Origin: Alphaproteobacteria bacterium
GTDB taxonomy: Bacteria; Pseudomonadota; Alphaproteobacteria; ATCC43930; CGMCC-115725
Reading direction: 5' to 3'
Assembly: GCA_028871055.1 (NCBI GenBank)
Contig: JAGWON010000007.1
Coordinates: 1-64,000 of the forward strand
DNA length: 64,000 bases
Positions within the stretch are counted from its first letter, which is position 1. Each line of letters starts with the position of its first letter. The notes under the pieces were generated by a model. It searched no databases. It worked only from the letters and a program-made list of their open reading frames with translations, and was not told the DNA's origin. The position numbers and the translations under genes were made by a program. Positions 7,617 to 16,914 of this stretch are shown here, piece after piece.

Positions 7617-8423
7617 ATGATCGGCAGTCAACAGGTTGGACGGGCTTTTGTCGTCACGTTGTCGCAGCCTCCGGTCAACGCGATCAACGACGCGTGGATC
7701 GACCGCTTCGACGGCGCTCTCGACGCAATGGAGCGGCGCGGCAGTACCACCGTCCTGCACATTCGCAGCGACCAGCGCGTGTTCTCCGCCGGTGCGGACC
7801 TGAAGACCATGCGATCGTGCTTCACCACGCCGGATGGTCCAGACAAGATGGTGGCTATGGTGCGTCGCCTGCAGGCGCTCTACGCTCGCATCGAGCGCCT
7901 TCCGCAGGTGACGGTGACCGAGATTGGTGGGTCGGCCCTGGGCGGCGGATTCGAGCTGGCGCTCGCCTGCGATCTTCGTGTCGCGTCGCTCGACGCTCGC
8001 CTCGGCCTCCCTGAAGCACGGCTGGGCTTGATCCCCGGCGCGGGCGGGACACAACGTCTCGCTCGGCTCTGCGGAAGCGGCGTAGCGCGGCGCATGATCC
8101 TTTCGGCCGAGCTTGTCGACGGCGAAGCCGCCCGTTCACTTGGTATCGTCCAGTGGGCGGTGGCGTTGCAGGAACTGTCGGAATTCACGACGAAGCTGGT
8201 CGCATCCGTCGCGGCGCTGCCGCCGGCCGCTCTTGCCGCCTGCAAGCGCTGTATCTCCCAGGCGAGCGAGCCCGGTCCGGCGGGTTTCCTTGCCGAAGTG
8301 CAGGAGACGCACCAGCTGCTCGATGACCCCGAGACGCGTGCGCTCGTAACCGCTTTTCTCGAGCGGCGGCCGATGCCGCGCACCAGCGATTTACAGCCCG
8401 AACGGAAGCGAGTGGCACCATGA
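7617..8423 (+). CDS. Enoyl-CoA hydratase/isomerase (crotonase) family protein
   Basis: This 268-residue crotonase-fold protein has SAGADLKTM at the CoA-binding/oxyanion-hole loop and GGSALGGGFELALACD at the second oxyanion loop. It carries a glutamate in LPEARLGLIPGAGG, as in true hydratases. It should add water to, or isomerise, an unsaturated acyl-CoA. It is the first gene of an operon whose next genes overlap by 4 bases. ATG 7617 was chosen over an upstream TTG (7578) because the latter starts inside the operator region. Together with the SDR and acyl-CoA dehydrogenase it fits beta-oxidation of ring-cleavage or alicyclic CoA esters. Exact substrate unknown. Confidence 0.85.
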   Translation: MIGSQQVGRAFVVTLSQPPVNAINDAWIDRFDGALDAMERRGSTTVLHIRSDQRVFSAGADLKTMRSCFTTPDGPDKMVAMVRRLQALYARIERLPQVTVTEIGGSALGGGFELALACDLRVASLDARLGLPEARLGLIPGAGGTQRLARLCGSGVARRMILSAELVDGEAARSLGIVQWAVALQELSEFTTKLVASVAALPPAALAACKRCISQASEPGPAGFLAEVQETHQLLDDPETRALVTAFLERRPMPRTSDLQPERKRVAP

Positions 8424-9166
8424 AGCTTACGGGAAAAACGGCCGTCGTCACGGGCGCCGCCTCGGGAATCGGCCTCGCCATCGCCGAGGCCGTGGCCGAG
8501 GCAGGCGCACACGTGATTCTGGGCGATATCGCCGCGGAAAAGGCAGAGTCCGAAGCCCATCGGCTCAGGCAGCGGAACCTCGCGGCCGACGCGGTTACTC
8601 TCGACGTGACGGACGACCGCTCCATCTCCGCCTTTACTGCCGCGGCGCTGGCGTTTGACAACCGCGTCGATGTCGTCGTCAATGCCGCTGGCTGGGGAAA
8701 GGTGCAACCGTTCGTCGAGAATACGCCCGAATTCTGGGAGCGCGTCGTCGCGCTCAATCTCATGGGGCCGATCAAGCTCACTCGCGCTTTCCTGCCCGGC
8801 ATGATGGAGCGGCGCTCCGGCAAGGTCGTCAACGTGTCGAGCGACGCCGGGCGCGTCGGGAGTCTCGGCGAGACTGTCTATTCCGGCGCCAAGGCCGGTG
8901 CCATCGGCTTCACCAAGGGTCTCGCCCGCGAGATGGCGCGCTATGGGGTCAGCATCAACTGCGTCTGCCCCGGGCCGACCGATACGCCGCTGCTGGCAGC
9001 GGTGCCGGAGAAGTTCCGCGAGGCGTTTCTGCGCGCAATCCCGATGCGGCGATTCGGCAAGCCCGCCGATGTCGCCGGCGCCGTCGTCTTCTTCGCGAGT
9101 CCACGCGCCGATTACATCACCGGCCAGGTGTTGAGCGTGAGCGGCGGCTTGACGATGGCCGGATGA
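8420..9166 (+). CDS. Short-chain dehydrogenase (3-hydroxyacyl-CoA dehydrogenase type)
   Basis: This classical SDR of 248 residues has the NAD-binding motif [18 protein letters not shown] in [10 protein letters not shown], the serine of VNVSSDAG, the catalytic YSGAK, and a C-terminal [14 protein letters not shown]. The sequence is reminiscent of BadH, the 2-hydroxycyclohexanecarboxyl-CoA dehydrogenase of Rhodopseudomonas palustris, but I cannot separate that from other 3-hydroxyacyl-CoA dehydrogenases by eye. Its start overlaps the preceding crotonase stop (ATGA), which shows translational coupling. It most likely oxidises the alcohol formed by one of the two flanking hydratases with NAD+. Confidence 0.82.
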   Translation: MKLTGKTAVVTGAASGIGLAIAEAVAEAGAHVILGDIAAEKAESEAHRLRQRNLAADAVTLDVTDDRSISAFTAAALAFDNRVDVVVNAAGWGKVQPFVENTPEFWERVVALNLMGPIKLTRAFLPGMMERRSGKVVNVSSDAGRVGSLGETVYSGAKAGAIGFTKGLAREMARYGVSINCVCPGPTDTPLLAAVPEKFREAFLRAIPMRRFGKPADVAGAVVFFASPRADYITGQVLSVSGGLTMAG

Positions 9167-10041
9167 ACCCGTTTGCCCCAATGGTCGAAATGGTCGAGGA
9201 GCTCAAAGTCATGAAAGAACTACGCGCTGCGGATTTCAAACCCGCCCATTTCGCCTGGTCGGTCACCGGTAAGGTGGCGACGATCCGTCTCAACCGTCCG
9301 GAGCGGAAGAACCCGCTGACGTTTCAGTCGTATGGCGAGCTGCGCGATCTTTTCCGCGATCTCGCCTATGCACGCGACGTCAAGGCGGTGGTGGTGACCG
9401 GCGAAGGCGGCAATTTTTGCTCGGGCGGTGACGTTCATGAAATCATCGGTCCGCTCGTACGCATGCAGGAAACAGGCGACATGGGCGGTCTGCTCGCCTT
9501 CACGCGCATGACCGGCGATCTCGTCAAGGCGATGCGCGCCTGTCCACAGCCGATCGTCGCCGCGGTTGACGGCATCTGCGCCGGCGCCGGAGCGATTCTC
9601 GCCATGGCTGCCGATCTGCGCTATGGCACCGCGCGCAGCAAGGTCGCCTTCCTCTTCGTGCGCGTCGGGCTCGCCGGCGCGGATATGGGCGCCTGCAACA
9701 TCCTGCCGCGAATCATCGGTGTCGGCCGCGCGGCGGAATTGCTCTATACCGGACGCGCGATCGACGGCAATGAGGCGGAGCGCTGGGGCTTCTATAATAA
9801 GCTTTGTGCGCCGGAGACTGTCCTTGCGGATGCCCAGGCGCTCGCGGCCACGCTCGCGGCCGGCCCGACTTTCGCCCATGCGATGACCAAGAAGTGCATC
9901 CATCAGGAATGGGACATGTCGATCGACGCCGCGATCGAGGCCGAAGCACAGGCGCAGGCGATCTGCATGCAGACGCGGGATTATGGTCGTGCCTATCGCG
10001 CATTCGTCGCCAAGGAGAAACCGGCGTTCGAAGGTGATTGA
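9163..10041 (+). CDS. Second enoyl-CoA hydratase/isomerase family protein
   Basis: This 292-residue crotonase-family protein has an N-terminal extension of about 35 residues, the core [13 protein letters not shown], the oxyanion loop [11 protein letters not shown], and [17 protein letters not shown]. The second catalytic region reads [19 protein letters not shown]. This lacks the usual glutamate seen in the first crotonase of the operon, so it may be an isomerase or have another specificity. The start overlaps the SDR stop. A later ATG (9211) is an alternative. Its role is probably in the same CoA-ester oxidation pathway. Confidence 0.8.
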   Translation: MNPFAPMVEMVEELKVMKELRAADFKPAHFAWSVTGKVATIRLNRPERKNPLTFQSYGELRDLFRDLAYARDVKAVVVTGEGGNFCSGGDVHEIIGPLVRMQETGDMGGLLAFTRMTGDLVKAMRACPQPIVAAVDGICAGAGAILAMAADLRYGTARSKVAFLFVRVGLAGADMGACNILPRIIGVGRAAELLYTGRAIDGNEAERWGFYNKLCAPETVLADAQALAATLAAGPTFAHAMTKKCIHQEWDMSIDAAIEAEAQAQAICMQTRDYGRAYRAFVAKEKPAFEGD

Positions 10042-10043
10042 TA

Positions 10044-11246
10044 TTGGACCGTAGTTTCCTCGACTGGCCATTTTTCGAGGCCGAGCATCGCGCCGCTGCG
10101 GCGGCGTTCGAGCGCTGGGCGGCGGAGGCGCTGCCAAACGTGCTGGGCACAGACGAGGAAGCGGAGCGCGACGTGCACGGGACTGTACGCCGGCTAGTCG
10201 CCGCGCTCGGGCGCGCCGGGCTGCTGCGCCATGCGGCTCCAGGCGCCGAAGGTCCGAATGGCGGCCACGTGCTGCGCACGTTGTGTCTTGCCCGCGAAAC
10301 CTTTGCCCGCAGCTCCAGTCTCGCCGATTTTGCCTTCGCCATGCAGGGACTCGGCAGCGCGCCGATCAGCCTCTACGGCACCGACGCCCAACGTCGGCGA
10401 TACCTGCCGGGAGTGTGCGCTGGCAAAACCATCGCCGCCTTCGCTCTCTCCGAAGCCGAGGCCGGCTCCGATGTCGCTGCCATGACGACAAGCGCCGTCA
10501 AATGTGCCGGTGGCTACCGCCTCGACGGCGGCAAAACATGGATCTCGAATGCCGGACTCGCCGATTTCTACGTCGTCTTCGCGCGTACCGGCGAGGGCGC
10601 CCGCAGCAAGGGGATCTCGGCCTTCATCGTCGATAGCGGCACGCCTGGCTTCACCATTGGCAAGAACATCGACATTATCGCGCCGCATCCCCTCGGCAGC
10701 CTCGGTTTCGAGAACTGCGTCGTCGGCGAAAATCAACTCCTCGGCAAGCCCGGCGAGGGATTCAAGATTGCCATGGCGACGCTCGACATCTTTCGCTCGA
10801 CGGTGGGCGCGGCGGCGTTGGGCTTCGCGCGCCGGGCCTTCGACGAAGCCGTCCAACGCAGCGTGAAGCGCCAACTCTTCGGCAACGCCATGGCGTCGTT
10901 GCAAATGATCCAGGAGAAGATCGCCGACATGGCGCTTGCGATCGACGCGGCTGCGCTGCTGATCTACCGCGCCGCCTGGACGAAAGACACGCGCGGCGGC
11001 CGCATCAGCCGTGAAGCGAGCATGGCCAAGCTCTATGCCACCGAGGAGGCGCAGCGCGTCATCGATCAGGCAGTGCAGATCTTCGGTGGCCTTGGCGTCG
11101 TGCGCGGCGTCGCGGTCGAGCGACTCTACCGGGAGATTCGCGCTTTGCGGATTTACGAGGGCGCGAGCGAGGTCCAGAAGCTGGTTATTGCCGGTGAAGT
11201 GCTTCAGGCGGCGCGCTCCGATCCGTCGCACGAACGCCAGCCATGA
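10044..11246 (+). CDS. Acyl-CoA dehydrogenase
   Basis: This FAD-dependent acyl-CoA dehydrogenase of about 400 residues has the [14 protein letters not shown] motif, [17 protein letters not shown], the middle beta domain, [21 protein letters not shown], and the C-terminal [22 protein letters not shown] and [14 protein letters not shown]. The glutamate in YEGASE is the usual catalytic-base position. The start must be TTG (10044, with AAGG upstream, or 10038) because no ATG lies near. It is the last gene of the operon and would feed electrons from an acyl-CoA to an electron-transfer flavoprotein not seen here. Confidence 0.88.
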   Translation: MDRSFLDWPFFEAEHRAAAAAFERWAAEALPNVLGTDEEAERDVHGTVRRLVAALGRAGLLRHAAPGAEGPNGGHVLRTLCLARETFARSSSLADFAFAMQGLGSAPISLYGTDAQRRRYLPGVCAGKTIAAFALSEAEAGSDVAAMTTSAVKCAGGYRLDGGKTWISNAGLADFYVVFARTGEGARSKGISAFIVDSGTPGFTIGKNIDIIAPHPLGSLGFENCVVGENQLLGKPGEGFKIAMATLDIFRSTVGAAALGFARRAFDEAVQRSVKRQLFGNAMASLQMIQEKIADMALAIDAAALLIYRAAWTKDTRGGRISREASMAKLYATEEAQRVIDQAVQIFGGLGVVRGVAVERLYREIRALRIYEGASEVQKLVIAGEVLQAARSDPSHERQP

Positions 11247-11337
11247 TCGCGGTTCTGGAAGGAAACAGCGTCGGCACGGCGATGGTGCGCGCCTCGAGAC
11301 TGCCGAAGATATCGCTGGGCTGAGGCCGTGCGGCGCG

Positions 11338-12336
11338 TTAAGCGCTGAAGGGCGACTCCGCTGCGGCAGCGAACAATCGCCCCGTTAGACGGCAGGCAAG
11401 CGCCGATCCGACGCGGCGCCGATATTGCGCCGGTGCGAGCGTGGTCCGCATCGGTGATACCTGTTTCTGCACGAGCTTTCCGATCTGTTGCAGCGCTGCG
11501 GCGTCGACGGGACGACCGACGAGCGCCTCGCAGCCGGAGACGAGCAACGGCCGCGAGTTGGTGCCCGTCAACGCAATCCGCAGATCGGCGAGGATATCGT
11601 CCTTCCGGCGCAGCGAAACCGCGACGCCGGCGAGTGGAAAGTCGATGGCGCCGCGGAAGCGCATCTTCTCGTAACCGGCCACCAGTCCGGAATCGATTGG
11701 AATCCAAACGGAAAGCAGCATTTCGTCGCTACCGAGTGTGAGGTGCGCCGCACCGTCGTCGCGGAACAACTCATTAAGCGCAATCGACCGCCGGCCCTCG
11801 CCACCGCCGAGTTCGGCACGCGCGCCCAGCACCAGCAGCACCGGCGCGGTATCACCGCTATAGGCCGCATGGCAGCGGTGGCCGGTCGGCGCCGTATGGC
11901 AGACGGTGCCGCGATATTTGAGGCAGAAGCCGTTGCTGTGTCGCCACCAGTCACTCTGATTGTAAAAGATGCAGCGGGTGTCGAGGCAGAGATTGCCGCC
12001 GAGCGTGGCGCTCGTTCGATGTGCGGGCCCTGCGATCGTGGTGATGGCATAGACCAGCGCCGGGAAATAACGTCGGATCAAAGGATCATCAACAAGGCGC
12101 GACAAGGTCACGCCGGCGCCGATGCGAACGCCGTTCGCCTCCGCTGCGATCTCTTGCATCCCAGGGAGCCCGGTGATGTCAACCAGCGCCGGCGGATCGC
12201 TGAGGCCACGGCGAAGATTGGCGATGAGATCGCTGCCGCCGGCGAGTAATCGGCAGCCAGGATGGCTGCGGCGCGCCGCGACCACCTCGGCCAGGCTCGT
12301 GGCGCGAATGAGCTCGAATGGAGGGAGTGCGGTCAT
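11338..12336 (-). CDS. hcrB: 4-Hydroxybenzoyl-CoA reductase, beta (FAD) subunit
   Basis: This 332-residue protein of the xanthine-oxidase family flavin subunit has the FAD loop [12 protein letters not shown] and the second motif [13 protein letters not shown] Cys-rich insertion has cysteines at 122, 138, 146 and 155. These are the ligands I recall for the extra [4Fe-4S] cluster found only in 4-hydroxybenzoyl-CoA reductases, where electron flow is reversed to drive reductive dehydroxylation. This is strong support for the assignment over a generic molybdenum hydroxylase. It is the last gene of a seven-gene coupled operon, and its start overlaps the hcrA stop. It is convergent with the acyl-CoA dehydrogenase gene. 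Confidence 0.93.
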   Translation of the reverse strand: MTALPPFELIRATSLAEVVAARRSHPGCRLLAGGSDLIANLRRGLSDPPALVDITGLPGMQEIAAEANGVRIGAGVTLSRLVDDPLIRRYFPALVYAITTIAGPAHRTSATLGGNLCLDTRCIFYNQSDWWRHSNGFCLKYRGTVCHTAPTGHRCHAAYSGDTAPVLLVLGARAELGGGEGRRSIALNELFRDDGAAHLTLGSDEMLLSVWIPIDSGLVAGYEKMRFRGAIDFPLAGVAVSLRRKDDILADLRIALTGTNSRPLLVSGCEALVGRPVDAAALQQIGKLVQKQVSPMRTTLAPAQYRRRVGSALACRLTGRLFAAAAESPFSA

Positions 12337-14653
12337 GACGCGGCTCCCCGGGCTGCGGCAATCCGGCTGTCGCGCTGACGTCGCGCGAGCGCCTCGAGAA
12401 TTCGGTCGGGCGTGAGTGGCAGATCGCAGAAACGCAAACCGATCGCATCCGCCACGGCATTGGTGACGGCGGGCAGGAAGCCGGCAAGCGATCCCTCGCT
12501 CGCTTCCTTGGCGCCGAAGGGACCGTTGGGATCGAGGCATTCGACGATGTGCACCTCGATGGGCGGCGATTCCACGATCGTCGGAATGCCATAGTTGAGC
12601 AGGCTCACATGGAGCGGCAGACCATGGTCATAGCGAGTCTCTTCGCCAAGGGCTTGCGCCATGCCCATCCAGACCGAGCCCTGCACCTGCGCCTCGACGG
12701 CGAGCGGATTGATGGCGCGGCCGCAGTCGTGCGCGACCCAGACCTTTTCGACACGGACCATGCCGGTGTCGATGTCAACCTCGACTTCGACGACCTGCGC
12801 CGAATAACTGAGCGCCATGGTCGAGCCGACGGCGCCGCCGCGATGCTTGCCGCCTTGATACTCGACGGGCACGGTGAACGTCCCCTTCACGGTGATGCTG
12901 CCGCCTTGCGCCAGTGCCCCCGCCGCCGTGTCGCGGAAGGAAAGGCCGTCATCGTTGCTGCCGATGGCACGAAAATTTTCGCCGACACGCTCGATCCGCT
13001 CCGGCTGAACGCCGAGCCGGTGCGCCGCGCCGGCAACCAGAATGTCGCGGAGCTGTCGGGCGGCGTCGATCGCCGCGTTGCCCACCATGTAAGTGACACG
13101 CGAGGAATAGGAGCCGTTGTCCTTGGGCGTTACTGCGCTGTCGGCGGCGATCACGCGCAATCGGCCGAGATCGGCGCCGACAACCTCGGCCACGGCCTGG
13201 GCGAGGATGGTCGAGGAGCCTTGTCCGATGTCGGCGGCCCCGGTCAAAATGGTGACGGCACCGTCGAAGTCGAGCCGCAACTCCACCACCGCATGCGGCT
13301 CGCCCGTGCGATGGATCGGCTTGCCGGCGCCGCTCACGTAGTGCGAGCACGCCATGCCGAGACCGCGCCCGGATGGCAGGTGTCCCTTGCGCTGCCGCCA
13401 TCCGCTTGCTTTCTCTACTCGAGCGAGGCATTCGGGCAAGCCGTAGGAGTTGACGATGATGCCGTTCGCCGTCTGCATCGGCGTCTTGAGCAGGTTGGCG
13501 CGGCGCACTTCGAAGGGATCAAGGCCCAACTCGGCGGCGATCGCGTCGAGCAGGCACTCGAAGGCATGGCGCGCGTCGACCGAGCCATGGCCGCGCATGG
13601 CGCCACATGGCGGCGTGTTGGTGTAGACGCGGTAGCCGTCGTATTTCACCGCCGGAATATCGTAAAGCGCATGGAGCAGCGCGCCAGCATAGAGGATCGT
13701 GATGACGCCGTAGCTGGCGTAGGCGCCGCCGCGCTGCACCACTTCGCAGGCGGCCGCTGTCAAGCGTCCTTGGCGCGTCATGCCGAGCTTGACGCGGATC
13801 TCTGTCTCGGGCCGGCCGCGGTGGGTAAGGAACGTCTCCTCGCGCGTGAGATCGAGCCGCACCGTGCCGAGGGCGGCACGGGCGAGAAGCGCGGCGATGA
13901 TCTCGAAATTGAGCGGCTCGACGCGGGCACCGAAGCCGCCGCCGACGAAGGGCTTCACCACGCGGATCCGCGATTCCTCGAGCCCGAGGCAATGAGCCAG
14001 CATGAGATGGACGTAATACGGCACTTGCGTCACGCTGTGCAGGGTCAGCCTCTGCCGCTCGGTGTCGTACTCGGCAAGCGCCGCATGCGGCTCCATTTGC
14101 CCGTGCACTACCTCAGCGCAGCGATATCGTGCCTCGCGCACAATGTCGGCCGCGGCGAAACCGGCATCGACATCGCCAAACTCGTCATGGACCTCGCGCA
14201 GCAGGTTGCCGGGGCGACCATCGTGCAGCAGGACCGCGTCTGGCGCCCGCGCCGTCTCGGCCGAGAAATAAGCGGGCAGCTCTTTTACCTTCAGCTGGAT
14301 CAGCGCGAGCGCCCGCTCGGCGGTCTCCGCGTCGACAGCGGCGACCGCCGCAACCGGCTCGCCGCGATAGCGCACGCGCCCTCGCGCCAGCGGGAACTCG
14401 TTCATGGTGATGGGCAGGACGCCAAACGGCTTGTCGCAATCCTCGCCCGTGATGACCGCAACGACCCCCGGTAACGCCCGCGCCGCGGTGACGTCGACCC
14501 CGAGCAGCTCGGCGTGGGCGTAAGGGCTGCGCAGGATCCGGCCGACTAGCGCTTGGGCGCGGAGATCAGCCGTGTAGGCGGCGCGGCCCGTCACCTTTTC
14601 GATGCCGTCGATCAGCGGCAAGCGCCGCCCAACGGCGGGTTCGTAGAGCGCGA

Positions 14654-14657
<4 letters not shown>
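12333..14657 (-). CDS. hcrA: 4-Hydroxybenzoyl-CoA reductase, alpha (molybdopterin) subunit
   Basis: This catalytic subunit of about 774 residues belongs to the xanthine oxidase family. It shows [12 protein letters not shown] at the start, [47 protein letters not shown] and the C-terminal [13 protein letters not shown] with the active-site glutamate. It binds molybdopterin-cytosine dinucleotide and removes the para-hydroxyl of 4-hydroxybenzoyl-CoA to give benzoyl-CoA, with electrons from reduced ferredoxin. The start is ATG 14657, overlapping the hcrC stop. The HcrB Fe-S insertion and the adjacent bcr operon fix the subfamily. Confidence 0.92.
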
Positions 14658-15127
<470 letters not shown>

Positions 15128-15131
15128 CCTC

Positions 15132-15530
15132 TCAGGACGTGGCGAGGACAGCCGTGGCCTCGAGCTCCACTTTGGCCGGGCTGTCGAGCAGATCGGTAAC
15201 GAAGACCAGGGTCATCGCCGGGAAATATCGTCCCATCCGCCGGCGCCAGATTTGTCCCAGCTCGCGCCGCATGCCGAGATAGGCGGGCTTGTCGGTGCAA
15301 TAGACCGTCATTCGGCAGATCTGCTCCGGCCGTCCGCCGGCTTTGGCGAGCACGGCGAGCACGTTGTCGAGCGCCTGCTCGAATTGCGGCGCAAGCTCGG
15401 ACGAGTGGAATACCTGTTGCGCATCCCAGCCCACTTGGCCAGCGATGAAGACGATTCGTCCGGGCCCCGCAACGATGCCGTTGGCATAGCCGATGGGCGG
15501 TTTCCAGCCTTCTGGCAATAGCCCCGTCAT
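15132..15530 (-). CDS. RidA-family (YjgF/UK114) protein
   Basis: This 132-residue protein has the RidA fold signatures IVFIAGQVGWD, FEQALDNVLAVL and MTVYCTDKPAYL, and a C-terminal VELEATAVL. RidA proteins hydrolyse reactive enamine/imine intermediates; related clades act in aromatic pathways. The Arg of the deaminase-type signature (usually CxRATxxV) is not obvious here, so it may not be a true imine deaminase. It overlaps the ferritin-like gene and precedes hcrC by a few bases. The start at ATG 15530 follows GGGAG. Confidence 0.85.
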   Translation of the reverse strand: MTGLLPEGWKPPIGYANGIVAGPGRIVFIAGQVGWDAQQVFHSSELAPQFEQALDNVLAVLAKAGGRPEQICRMTVYCTDKPAYLGMRRELGQIWRRRMGRYFPAMTLVFVTDLLDSPAKVELEATAVLATS

Positions 15531-15541
15531 CGCTGCTCCCA

Positions 15542-16084
15542 TCAGTCTGGCATGCGGGCATCGTCGGGATCGTAGGCCCAATCCGCGCTAGGCTCAGGCA
15601 AGCGTGTGAGCCAAGTGCTCATGAGTTTGACATGCCGCTTTTTCTCATCCGCCAACTTGGCAGCGAGATGGTGGACTTCATCGGACGCCGCGTTCTCGGC
15701 GAGACCCGCGAAGAAAGCGAGGGCGCGCTCCTCGTTCTTTAGCGCGATCTGCAGGGCGTGATGAGGCGTCATCAGATAATGCAGCGCGTCGCCAGAGATG
15801 GTCTCGAGCTCATCGCGACCCGACGCAGCCAAAGCCGTGTTCACGGCAACCGCGCTGCCGTCATCGGCAAGGTCGGTGGCCATCGTCTCGGCGTGACGGC
15901 GTCCGATGCCCGAGAGTTCGCGAAAAAGCCCGGCAATGTCGCGATTGTTGTGAACCTCCATCCACGCCGCGAATTCATCGTAGCGCTCGGCCGCCTCGAC
16001 CTCCATGGCGCGCGCGCGGGCGAGCAGGCTGTCGGCGCCGGTGAGCGCTTCGGCTGCCATATCGCCGATCCGGGAGGCGCTCAC
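15542..16084 (-). CDS. Ferritin-like/rubrerythrin-type diiron protein
   Basis: This 180-residue helical protein contains the E-x6-H-type iron ligand patterns EVEAAERYDEFAAWMEVH, GIGRRHAE, LKNEERALAFF and ADEKKRHVKLM, expected for a four-helix ferritin-like bundle. There is no Cys at all, so there is no rubredoxin domain. Such proteins commonly remove peroxide or hold iron in anaerobes. It is a GTG-started gene overlapping the korB stop, inside the operon that supplies low-potential electrons for Hcr and Bcr. A role in protecting those oxygen-sensitive Fe-S enzymes is inference. Confidence 0.75.
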   Translation of the reverse strand: MSASRIGDMAAEALTGADSLLARARAMEVEAAERYDEFAAWMEVHNNRDIAGLFRELSGIGRRHAETMATDLADDGSAVAVNTALAASGRDELETISGDALHYLMTPHHALQIALKNEERALAFFAGLAENAASDEVHHLAAKLADEKKRHVKLMSTWLTRLPEPSADWAYDPDDARMPD

Positions 16085-16914
16085 AGCGCGAACCCCTGCG
16101 CCAGAGCGTTGAGCGGTTTTCGCTCCTGCCCGGTCGCGGGTTGATAGGGCTTGCGGTTGCCGGTGTAGAGCACGCCGATGTTGAAGCCGTCATCCGTCAT
16201 GAGACGCCGGGCGGCGCGCGCGGGATCGTCGGTCGGCGGCACCGGCGACGGCCGCGCGAGCTCCTTCCATTCGCGCTGCTCGGGACGGAAGGTGACGCAG
16301 GGGCTCATGATTTCGACGAAGGCGAAGCCGGGCGCCTTGATTGCCTGCGCGACAATCTCGGCGGTGCCGGTGATATCGCCCGAAAAGGCGCGGGCGACGA
16401 AGTTGGCGCCCGAGGCGAGAGCGATGACGAGCGGCTGGAACGGTCGTACGCCGGTGCCGCCCGGCATCAGCGCGTTGTCCCAATCGGGCTCGGTCGTCGG
16501 CGAGGACTGGCCCTTGGTCATGCCATAGACGTGGTTGTCCATGACGATGTAGGTGAGGTCGACGTTTCGCCGGCAGGCATGGATAAAGTGATTGCCGCCG
16601 ATCGAATAGCCGTCGCCGTCGCCGCCCGTGGCGATGACCGTGAGATCGGGTCGCGCCACCTTGAGACCCGTAGCGACCGCGAGCGCCCGACCATGCACGC
16701 CGTGGAAGCCGTAGCAATTCATATAGGCGGGCATGCGCGAGGAGCAGCCGATGCCTGAGACTACGGCGACGTTCTCGGGACGCAGCGCAAGATCGGCCAG
16801 CGCTCGCGTAAGCAACGTCAGCACGCCGTAATCGCCGCAGCCGGGGCACCACACCGGCTTCGTGTCGGACTTGAAGTCCTTGGCCGCGAGCAGGGTCGGA
16901 GAGGGCGCGTTCAT
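16081..16914 (-). CDS. korB: 2-Oxoacid:ferredoxin oxidoreductase, beta subunit (2-oxoglutarate type)
   Basis: This 277-residue thiamine-diphosphate-binding beta subunit has the N-terminal WCPGCGDYG Cys motif of a [4Fe-4S] site, SGIGCSSRMPAYMNCYGFHG, and the TPP/Mg motif GGDGDGYSIGGNH ending near VMDNHVYGMTKGQ. With KorA it oxidises a 2-oxoacid, by analogy with Thauera 2-oxoglutarate, to the acyl-CoA and reduces ferredoxin. In Thauera aromatica this enzyme regenerates the reduced ferredoxin used by benzoyl-CoA reductase (established). Its position beside hcr and bcr fits that role. The start ATG 16914 overlaps the korA stop. Confidence 0.9.
   Translation of the reverse strand: MNAPSPTLLAAKDFKSDTKPVWCPGCGDYGVLTLLTRALADLALRPENVAVVSGIGCSSRMPAYMNCYGFHGVHGRALAVATGLKVARPDLTVIATGGDGDGYSIGGNHFIHACRRNVDLTYIVMDNHVYGMTKGQSSPTTEPDWDNALMPGGTGVRPFQPLVIALASGANFVARAFSGDITGTAEIVAQAIKAPGFAFVEIMSPCVTFRPEQREWKELARPSPVPPTDDPARAARRLMTDDGFNIGVLYTGNRKPYQPATGQERKPLNALAQGFAL

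Noticed and set aside
11247-11337. Possible terminator between the acyl-CoA dehydrogenase gene and hcrB
   Set aside because: Only very short imperfect inverted repeats (GCGC arms) are visible; too weak to call.
12549-14474. Plus-strand open frame of 641 codons
   Set aside because: Antisense to hcrA, with no family signature; a result of high GC and codon bias.
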